NCBI GenBank assembly: GCA_013398175.1
Contig: VZRZ01006827.1
Coordinates: forward strand, 2,016,742-2,080,741
Source of the DNA: Climacteris rufus
Lineage: Eukaryota; Chordata; Aves; Passeriformes; Climacteridae
Reading direction: 5' to 3'
Length of the DNA stretch: 64,000 bases
Shown here: positions 52,107 through 61,233 of the stretch, in pieces
Layout of the letters: every line of letters begins with the position of its first letter
Position numbering within the stretch: position 1 is the stretch's first letter
Notes under the pieces: generated by a model
Database searches by the model: none
What the model was told of the DNA's origin: nothing
What the model saw: only the letters and a program-made list of their open reading frames with translations
Made by a program: the position numbers and the translations under genes

Positions 52107-52313
52107 GTATAAATTTATCTATTCATGGGGCTGAAAAGCGTGTGCAAATCTGTCAGAGGAGAACTGCAGCAAGCTACCCAGTGTCACGGCGTCTGCCTGT
52201 GGATGGGCATCCTTCACTCCCACAAGTCAGAGGGCCAATAAAAATGGAAGCCTCATCTTCTGGATCTACAATTTCTTCAGTCACTGGTGGAAAAACCAAA
52301 TCCCATCAGCCAG
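52107..52313 (+). CDS. Candidate internal coding exon, gene not identified
   Basis: A 207-nt exon, open throughout in one frame, bounded by TGTCAG on the left and CAG/GTAACA on the right. Both boundaries are phase 1: two bases complete a codon at the start, 68 full codons follow, and one base is left at the end. The exon can therefore be skipped or included without changing frame. Three CpGs (in GCGT and CACGGCGT) stand out in CpG-poor surroundings, and its GC content is higher than the flanks. The peptide is basic at first (KRVQICQRR, then SRRLPVDG) and then Ser/Thr/Gly-rich (MEASSSGSTISSVTGGKTK). It has one Cys and no transmembrane or globular-domain pattern, so it probably encodes a disordered linker or tail. 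I do not recognise the parent gene. The main doubt is that no partner exon is confirmed in the window. Confidence 0.6.
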
Positions 52314-55300
52314 GTAACACGTATTTGCCTTGATACCTTTTCCTGTTCCATTTCCTGTGTGATGTGCCATGATGTTGCGAAGCTGGTGTTAGTAGCATGA
52401 GATCACACTTGTGTGGAGATCAATCTATTGATTGTCAGAATAATCAATTGATGTTTTCTTTACATTTGATATACTTTTGTCAATTACAGATTATAGGAAG
52501 TAACAGCAGTTGGGACAGCTGAAAGTTGGGAATAAAAATGTAAGTTTAGTAATAAGAAACCCTAAAACATGTAGTGGTATCCAAAACTCTATGCAGAGAG
52601 AGATTTTGACTATTGCTTTTTAATACAACTGACCTCAGTGCTCTAGAGGCTTACAGGCATCCCTCATGAAAATCAGTAATTGACACTAACACTGGTTTTG
52701 AACAAAGGCACAATCCAGGATGTAGATCAAATTTCCTCTTGCTATAATGCAAACAGAAACCATGGATCTGAAGGAGATTTTACAACATAGGTTAACTGGT
52801 TAACAAAATGAAACCTTTTAAAAGAAAGTTAAAATCTCCTGGGAACCATCAAATTCTAATTGACATCATGAGTTCATTCCTTGTTATGATAATTACCAGA
52901 GCTATTTTAGAAGTATCTTTTCTTATAGCAGGGGGGTACATTTGTGTTAGCCATCCTAAGTCATTCTTCACAGTGAAAATTAAACTCCAAATTTCTTTCC
53001 TGAGTAGAGAAAATCAAAGCTGACCCTGAAGTCAGTTTTGTATCTTCTATATTGAATGTTCTCAACAATCTCTCAGTGTTGCTGCCCAGGAAAGGGCATG
53101 ATACACACTGTATGCAGCTACTTACATCCTGGGAGGCAGAGTCTATTTGTGTGAGACAGACAGTTCTGCCTGTAAACTCTTAGTGTACCTCCCTTACCTT
53201 GCAGATCTAGTAAATGGTTTAATTTTTATAGAAGTTGAAATTTTAGATTATCTATTGTGGATTGCTATACAGGTCTACTGCCTTGAGTTTGATGCACCCG
53301 TCATAATCTTTGTCAACACAGATTAAAGAATTCACAGTGACTCATAACCATATGCTTTGTTTCTGTCAGTTCTTCTGTTCACTTGTTTGTCCTGTTTTTT
53401 CAGCTTCTGTCTTTTTCTTTAAAGTACAGAAATTACTACTACAGAAATGTTGTTGTTGCTAAAGATATATAATGACGTCTGCAGCATGTTAAGAGATTGA
53501 CAAAAAACCCTGTGTCACAGTTTGTAAAAAAGGTATCTTGAACAAGCACAATAAAAACATTCATTTGGAGATGCTACACACTCTACATCCATGTGTTGAA
53601 TAAGTACGGCCTGTGCTTTAGGTTAAACATTAAATAATGTACAAGAAGCGTATGCTGGCTTTTGATTGAGAAAAATATCCCTTTTTAGGTAGACCTCAGA
53701 GGTTTCCTAAAACAGAGCTCATTGGTGACCATTTGGATGATGATTCTTTGAGGAATTAGCTTTCAGTATATGAGATCAGTTTTATCTGTCATATCCTGCT
53801 CTTTGGAAAATAACAGCATCTATGACCTACACAGAACATTTTTGTAGGACAGGAGTCTTCTCTTGACTGACTTACAATGATAATGTTTCATCTGCAATGA
53901 AATAACATTTCTATTATTTGTGTCTGACTTTTTAGTTCTATATAAGACCACTAAATCTGTGTCTTGAGTCCAGGTTAAACTGCAACGTTTTGAGCTGTAT
54001 ACAAGTAGATCTAAAAAATATTATGGTCAGCCAGCAACAAAGATGAATAGCACTCCTAAGAGGAAATGCTAATTTAAACTGAAAATCATATGTTCTTCTC
54101 TCTAACTCAGTCACAAATTAACAGCTGTAGCTTCATAATTAGCTCAAAACACTGGTTGCCCAGTGGCAGTACCTTCTCTAAGATATCATAAACAGCTTGA
54201 TATTTCAGAAAGATGTTCTTATGTATATTAATTGTTCAGGTACCAGATCTTACACGACTGTTTTCTAAGCCATCCTGCTACTGCATGCATTAAGTTTGTA
54301 GGATTTTCTTTGGTCTAACTTTAAATAGTTCATACAATTTAGGTTTTTCCTTCTATTGGAGTGCTGTTATCACAATCAAGTAGCTCTCACTGTTGGAGTA
54401 GTATATGTTATAGTCAGTCTGAAATTCCTTTGCCCAGTTAGCAAATACTCCAAACATGAAGGCAGTCTAGCACAAAAGATTATACAGAAAGGTATTTTTA
54501 GGACTTAAAGTGGCATTTTAATTCTTATCAGTAGGAGAGGCTAGAGCCATGGAAAAAAAAAGATCCTTGGTAAAGAGAGAGTTGAGTGTATTTTTTCCTT
54601 TTCATAGTACTTTTTACTTCCTTTTCGTACTACTACTGCTTTCTTCACAGCACCTTGTTTCCCTTTGCTGTGTTTCTTCTTTCAAGAACGACATATTTTA
54701 TTATCTATTATGAATTCTATTTATTTCTTTTGAATGAAATTCATAGGTAGGGAATAAGCCTAGAGGAGGTTAAGCTGTCATCCCAGTTCCCTGAATGTCA
54801 GTGTTCGGCTAAACTGGGAACAAAAAAAAAACCTTGCCTCTCTTCTGATGGCCTTCTGCCTTTGCTGTGCAACAAGCACAACTTTAGTTTCTCGGTTTCT
54901 GTCTGCTTTTTCCATTCTTAATCTATTACAAATCAGGACAATGTTACATTGCTTCTTTCCCTTGGTGACAAATTCCTTTACTTTCAGATTCTGCAGAACT
55001 TGTCAAACCTAATTTTTTTAGGAGTCACTATATTTGCTGGCTGTGGAAAAAATGTCTTATTAAATAAAGTCTAAGCAGCAGTAAAGCAATTTCTTTCATT
55101 GTGTGAAACTCTGGAATCTTCTTAGTTATTCTCTACTTTCAACATTTCCTAACAATTATTACCCATTTTGTAACAACAGGAATTCAGAGGTTCCCTAGCA
55201 AGATTTTCTCTCTCTATGCTTCTGGTAAAACCTTAATGCATTTTGAGGTTTATATATATTAGTGTATATACAATAACGTAGGTAGTCATTCATATGCCTT

Positions 55301-56989
55301 GTACAAATCAGTTCTGCAGAAAATCTACACAACCAGAAGGCAGAGCTGGCTTTGAAATAATGTATTTCCAAAATTTACTTAACATGTAAATATTATTCTA
55401 TCCAGAAAACACATAAAAATATTCTAGAAAATTCTGCTTTCAAGAATGTACTGTTCAAAAGGATCCCTTTCAAAGCCAAAGAACCGTACATTTTGGAAAG
55501 GACATTCCTTGCTAACTGAAATGATATAGACATGTCCATGTTACTTGAAAGAACTTCATGTGCTGCAAGGACTGATTTGTGGCACTATGGTGAAAGTCTT
55601 CTGGGGTCATTGGAGTTCACTAAGGAACTTTTCTTGCACTCTCTTGCCTTTTGTGACAAGTAGTATTTGATAGATTACAAGTTTAAAAGAAGGGATGTTT
55701 GCCTTAGACATGTTTTCCTTTACATTTGGGTCCTTTTTTCTGTTTACTGCTTATCAGACTGTAGCATTTTTGTTGATGACTGTACTTACTGAGCTTGTAA
55801 ACAAGAAAGAAGAGGTAGGGGGATTGGTCAACAGAACCACTGACTTCAGAAGCAAGTAAAAAGGCATGGTTCTTTAAACTGTGGCAACCAAAATTAAAGG
55901 AAAAAAGGAAATGTGTGTTTAATAAGCTTAGTCACAAATTAATTAGCTGTGAATTATCAAGAAAGCTAGAACTGAATCCTTCAACAATGATAATTTACTG
56001 TGCAAAATATACCCTTTTCTCATCACAAAATGTGCATATGCTTGTCAGCATTTGCATTTGATTGTAAATGGTCTTTAGAAGATCTGTGTTAGTTAGAAGT
56101 GACTTGTTGGTTAAATCGCATTTTCTTTTCTTTGTTGACTGGCAGGACATGAGGTGTGCATCTCTGCCAGATTAACAGAATAAAATCCTGCAAATAATTC
56201 TGCCAGAAAGCTCTGTCATGCAAGTATTTCTTGGCAGCAAATGCATGCATGGCATGGGAATGGCTGATGTAAATTCATCTGAAAATTTGAATTCACAGTG
56301 ACAGTAATGCTGTTATCTTACTTGTCTAAAATTATTAGGGGAACAATCTTTTTCAATATGCCTTCTGCTGGGTGTATATAGAAGTTGCTCTCATGTGGAA
56401 TGAAGCATAGAAAATGCAAGCAGATTTCAAAAAAGTTTAATATTCCTCTAATTAAGCTAATTTTCATATTAAAACCCCCACATGTTTACAAAAAGCTTTC
56501 CTATGCAGAAGGGACATTCATGTCAAAGAAACCAGCCTGTATATTTAATGTTTCTCTTTATCTACAGCCTGTGCTCAAAACAATGCAAGTTCAATGCACC
56601 AAGCAAAATTTCTGCCGTGTTGGTACTTCAAGCATGATCTGTAAATACCTCCCTGCTGAACACCGAGGCTTTTGGTGTCTGCAGCTTCTGCAAAGCTCCA
56701 AACAAGAGGAGTTTGCCTCAATTACAATGAGGACCTTGTGTCACTGGACTGAGTGACAAGACACCACACGGTCATTATGCAGTACTTTGAAATTAAGAGC
56801 TGAACTAGCTAGCAGAAGATGCAGAGCTTGAAATCTTCTGTGGCTTTGCTTAGTCATTCAGCCTACTTCATTCAGCCCTCTACTTTTCTTGGACAAACGT
56901 CACTTCTTTGAAAATTCCTGATCCTAAGATATCAAGAGTCATGAAATGTTCATTCTAGCAGTTTGGAGAACAGTTTTGCAAGAGCATGC
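52314..56989. other. Probable intron downstream of the candidate exon
   Basis: AT-rich DNA starting at the GTAACA donor. An acceptor-like CTTTATCTACAG ends at 56567 and a short phase-compatible frame follows (see findings). A 45-nt acceptor/donor-bounded stretch at 55180-55224 is considered and rejected. The segment 55900-56320 looks like conserved noncoding DNA. No repeats of size are recognised. Confidence 0.5.
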
Positions 56990-57040
56990 AAGAAAAAAAA
57001 GAAAAAAAAAAACCCAAAGCCAACAACAGCAACAAAAAAG
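56990..57040. repeat. A-rich low-complexity tract
   Basis: Runs of eight and eleven A separated by single G, then CCC and CAACAAC-like words. It could be the tail of a retrocopy, but no target-site duplication or gene body is evident 5' of it. Confidence 0.7.
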
Positions 57041-60000
57041 TGCTAGCATATAAAGCACTGTTATTCAATGCTATCTGTCCTGTTTAATTTAAATATATCT
57101 GATGCAGGCAGAAATTGCATCCCTCTGTATCGATTTGTGCTGCATGTGGCACACACAAGTATTCCACCTGCCTGGGAGGGACCTGTGCATGCCCTCAATA
57201 AGGGGCTTCAAAAATAATCTTAACAATTTTAAGTGATGTCTTTAAGGGTGTTTTGCTTCTCTGGGGACTATGTGTTTTTAAACTTAAGTCTTTGCAAAGA
57301 CTTTTTTTCTTTCCTTCCTGCTTTGATTAGTCTCCTCTTTGCTGTTATAAAACAATCTTTCACCCAGTCTTGCAATCAATGATGTATTGTTACTTTAAAA
57401 TCAACACAGTTCATCCTCAGATTTTAACTCTCTTGAGTGTTATTAGTTTACAATATGTAGTCACCTCACAAAGGCTGTAAAATGCAGCTCTCTTTGGACA
57501 TTCTTGATTGTTCTACCATCAGAGAGTTTCCTTTCAAGGGCAAAAACCAGGAAAAGGCTTAGCACTAAACCCATGGATCCCAGGGCAAGGTTATAATGTC
57601 CTGAGACCAGTGTAACATAGCTGTCTTAAAACAACTAAGAAGATTTTTGACCATTCTATTCTGAAGAAAATATAAAATATATAAAATTTTGCAATGTTTC
57701 TGAGACAGTAACTACCCATTTAATCTAAAAAATAGCTTATAATTCAAGAATCTATGAGATCACTTATTATGTTCCTGTAATGCTTGACTGAAAAATGGGG
57801 CTTTTTCTTAGCTCTATAGTTCTTGCTTAAAGGGGTTTAGTATTATGTAAGGCTCTATTTCTAATGTTAAATATGTTTCATATCTTCCAAAGAAAGATTC
57901 TTGCAGGAAGACTGTCAAAAGATGGAACAAACTAGCTTCTACTTTGGCAGAGATGCTTTTAAAGTCAGAAAAGGGATTTGACTGTAATAGGGCTGCATAG
58001 AGTTACTATGCAGTTACTATTTCCACAAAAAATTTGTATCATTCCAAAAGACAGCAAGACCTCATTCCTAACACCAAGACTGCTGGTTCATTCTGATATA
58101 GCAAAATTAACCCAGACCTTTGTTTTTAATTAAAAAACCCAAAAACAAACAAAAAAACCAAAAACAAAACCTCAGCCCAAAACCAACTAACTGACAAAAA
58201 TTTCAAAACAACACAAACCGAAAAACAAGAGGGGAGAGTTATTCCTTGGGTGAGTAGATATGGTACAGGCAAGTGCTCCTAGGGTTCTGATGGACCAGCT
58301 AGAAATTCCAACTGATGTGCTGTGGTGTCAAAAAGCCCAAAAGCCCTTAAAGTGTTGCATAAAACTCAACATCACAACTTACAACAGGTATAAGACAAAG
58401 TAAAAGGTGACATCATTTTTAATCTGTTCTTTGTTTCTGAGAACTCCCTTTGGGTCATACAGACCACTGACTGCCCATGAGTGGGTGTGCCAAACACCCT
58501 GTGCCATGAGTGGGTGGATTTCTCAGGAAAGCAGATGTGTCCTCTGAATGCTGGGATCTTCACAGAGGCACAACATTTCCTGCTCACATCCTTTGGGAGT
58601 GCAGTTCTGTACCATTTTAAGCTTAAGAGGTCCATTGGAGTACAAAACATATGACTTTTTGAGGTATTCTTCATTACTGATAATATTCAGGGTGCTTAAA
58701 ATAGAAAAAGAGAGATAGCACTGCAGTTTGGTACTTTTTTTAGACCTTACTTTAGGAATGCACCAAACACAGAAAAGGAATTTAGTACCTCTTAGATTGA
58801 TGGCATAAAAACATAGCTTGCAATTTCATGCAAGATTTTAAAGGGTCATCAAAACTGCACATTCTTTCAATGCCTTTTGTGCTGACAGAATGCCTGAAAA
58901 TTATGACCCTTGCTATTCAGATACTCTCCTACTGCTTGTGAGAGAGACTCTGCTTAATGCCAGTTGCTGAAAAGAATCTCTTTTGGGTAGGCATCTTATG
59001 GGAACAGCCCAAAACTACTCCATACATTTTAATGTCAAAGTGCTCTATTTCTCCTTAGTGGGTTTTGGTAATTACAGTGCGTTGCAGGGCTATATAAGAA
59101 AGGTCAACTGCACCAGTATAAGGGGCAGGATTCCTGCTGTTTTTAAGGTTGTCTCAAAGACAAATTAAAGAATATTTTTACACAATCATATATAAATATT
59201 GGCCCCATTCTTCAGCTTCAGTTTGTAACTGAATGATTGTATTTATTATAACCTCTCCCAACACACCCAGTCTGGTAGACTGGAACCATATCCTCTGCCT
59301 GTGATAGACTAGGGTGGGATTCTTTGGTCCATGTTTAGTTTAGTTTTTAGTTTATGGTGAGGAAGGCATACATAGGGTCTGCATGATAGATCTTGTCTGA
59401 GACTAAAGTAAGAAAAGCTGTGCAATGACAGTGAATTTCTGGGCTTCATTGCCCTATCCTGGGAAAGGGCTTATGATGATGCTGTAACTGAAGAGCAGGC
59501 CCTCTAGCTGATGAAAACTGGAAACAAAGTAAGTAAAAAGGGAAAGGAGGAATTTTGTTAGCTCAAAAGTGACAGAGAATATAGAAGGAACAGATCTGTG
59601 GGAAAAGGGATGTTGGTAACTGGGAATCTTTATAATCCAAATGAAGCCTCCCTCTCCAGAAATCTCTAAATCTTTCCAAGCTGGAAGGGACAGAGTGGGG
59701 ATAGACTAGATGTGCTTGCCCTGTTCCTATTCCCTTTGGCTAAGCTTATTTTGTCAGAAATATGATCCCGTGCTGGAGAGACCTCGGTTCTTATATTCTG
59801 TTTTCAGAATAACCATTTTCACAATCCTATGCAATGTTCATTCCTCAACAGTCTTAGGACAGCTGAAGTTCCCAAAATGGTTTAGCGGCTGGTGCTTTCT
59901 GCGGGAATAAATTACCAAGTTGTGTTTAGACTGTGAAGGCAGTGATGTGATATGATGTGAGTATGTATAACTGGTTGTTACAATAAAATCCACCTGAAAG

Positions 60001-60697
60001 AGACATCTGGTATCTTGTAAAATCTGTATTGATGTCCCATGTTATAATAAAGTAAACCTCTGCTGCACTGAAGTTTTCTGTTAGGTCATTCCCCATGCAG
60101 CCAGATTTTATGCTTGTCTAGTAAATCAACTACTGACTTGAGAACTGGGCAAGTGTTTTACAATAAACTATTTATTCAGCAAATGTTTTCCTCTTCACCC
60201 CTTTAAGAATTGCCTGCAAATGACTCCTGGTATTGTAAAAGGTAGATGGTAACTAAGGGATTTATCATTCACAGGTAGTTAGATTTTTTCAAACGTGGAC
60301 AAATATTTGAACACATGTGATAGCAACCTTTGATAGCTGTGTTTTTGTATGTGCACTTAAAGTGTAAGAGGAAAGAGGAAGAGCTAAAAGACAATCATTC
60401 TTACTGTTATTTTTGTGCAAATAAGGGTAGTAGGAAATGGACTGAATTGTTCAATGTGTTTAGAACTCAGACTTCTTTCTGGATTCTTATTTGCAATATA
60501 CAACTGTGGAGAAATGTCTTTGCTTAGTTGAACACTGTGGCTTTGTGCCATTTTCAGACTGTATCTTGTGAATTGCCATCCCAGACATTGTGACACTTGA
60601 ACAGGATAGCTTTATTCCCAGTAGGAGAGACACACACACTTTGGTGTCCTGTCTCTTTTTATTATCAATGAAATCTTTCTAGGACGCAATTCCAAAG
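57041..60697. other. Unassigned noncoding DNA
   Basis: Intron-like or intergenic DNA. It holds an A/C-rich tract (58130-58230) and a short direct repeat, CCATGAGTGGGTG, at about 58476-58488 and 58505-58517. A 100-codon minus-strand frame (58372-58674) has no domain or splice context. No other feature is recognised up to the LTR. Confidence 0.55.
58130..58230. repeat. A/C-rich low-complexity tract
   Basis: About 100 nt almost free of G and poor in T on the + strand, built from AAAC and AAAAC words. It is the complement in style of the T/G tracts at 1801 and 28074. Confidence 0.8.
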
Positions 60698-60902
60698 TGT
60701 ATTGGTTCTAACGGAGGTAGAGTTCAGCAGCCCTGCCAGTGCTGTGCTTCAGTTGATAACACAGCAGTGTTTTGGCTACTGCTGAGCAGCACTGTCCCTC
60801 TAACATTCTCCCCATCAAGGGGCAGGGAGTGGGCAAGACCTCGGGAGGGAAAACAAGCAGGCCAGCTGACCCAAAGGAACCAAAGGGATATTCCATACCA
60901 TA

Positions 60903-60910
60903 TGACGTCA
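60903..60910 (+). promoter_or_regulatory. CRE (TGACGTCA) in the LTR U3
   Basis: A perfect palindromic cAMP-response element, the CREB/ATF binding site, 8 nt upstream of the LTR TATA box. The sequence match is exact; use in this genome is inference. Confidence 0.7.
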
Positions 60911-60917
60911 GCTCAGA

Positions 60918-60925
60918 TATAAAAG
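60918..60925 (+). promoter_or_regulatory. LTR TATA box (TATAAAAG)
   Basis: A good TATA-box match just 3' of the CRE in a relatively GC-rich context. Transcription would be expected to start about 25-30 nt downstream, near 60945-60955. Confidence 0.7.
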
Positions 60926-61111
60926 CCGAGAGACAGAGGAGGAAGGGGGGGGCCATTCTGTAATGTCTGCCCTCCGACAGAACCACTACACGTGCTGAGG
61001 CCCTGCTTCCCAGGACGTGCCTGAACATGGCTTGCTGATGGGAAGTAGAGATTGACTTTTCTTCTTTTGCTTATGTGCGTGCAGACCCTGCTTTTGCTTT
61101 TCTGTCGCTTC

Positions 61112-61117
61112 AATAAA
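61112..61117 (+). terminator. LTR poly(A) signal (AATAAA)
   Basis: AATAAA about 195 nt after the TATA box, followed by a T/G-rich stretch (TGATTTTGATCC, later TTGTCC), as expected for a retroviral R/U5 junction. Its position on the + strand supports the orientation given for the LTR. Confidence 0.7.
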
Positions 61118-61233
61118 AACTGCCTGATTTTGATCCACTGATTCATCTTGTCCTTTCCCCTGTCCCTCTGGGGGAGGGAGCCATAGGGCAACTTGGTGGG
61201 CACCTGGCACCTAGCCAGAGTCAAACCATCACA

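Larger units (their letters stand above)
60698..61233 (+). mobile_element. Solo LTR of an avian endogenous retrovirus (ERVL-like)
   Basis: 536 bp beginning TGTATTGG and ending CCATCACA, so it has the TG...CA ends of an LTR. It is flanked by CAAAG (60693-60697) and CAAAC (61234-61238), a 4-of-5 match to a 5-bp target-site duplication, the size typical of ERVL-type insertions. The right terminal segment (GGGCACCTGGCACCTAGCC, then GGTTTGAC on the other strand) resembles a large family of bird ERV LTR ends. A CRE, TATA box and poly(A) signal all lie in + order, which sets the orientation and gives U3 60698 to about 60945, R to about 61135, and U5 to 61233. No gag, pol or env and no second LTR adjoin it, so it is solo, formed by LTR recombination. 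The one-base mismatch in the duplication implies moderate age. Confidence 0.85.

Noticed and set aside
55180..55224. 45-nt stretch between an AG acceptor and a GTAAAA donor, phase 1 at both ends
   Set aside because: The pyrimidine tract is weak and a stretch this short can fit by chance. Without junction reads it is not supportable.
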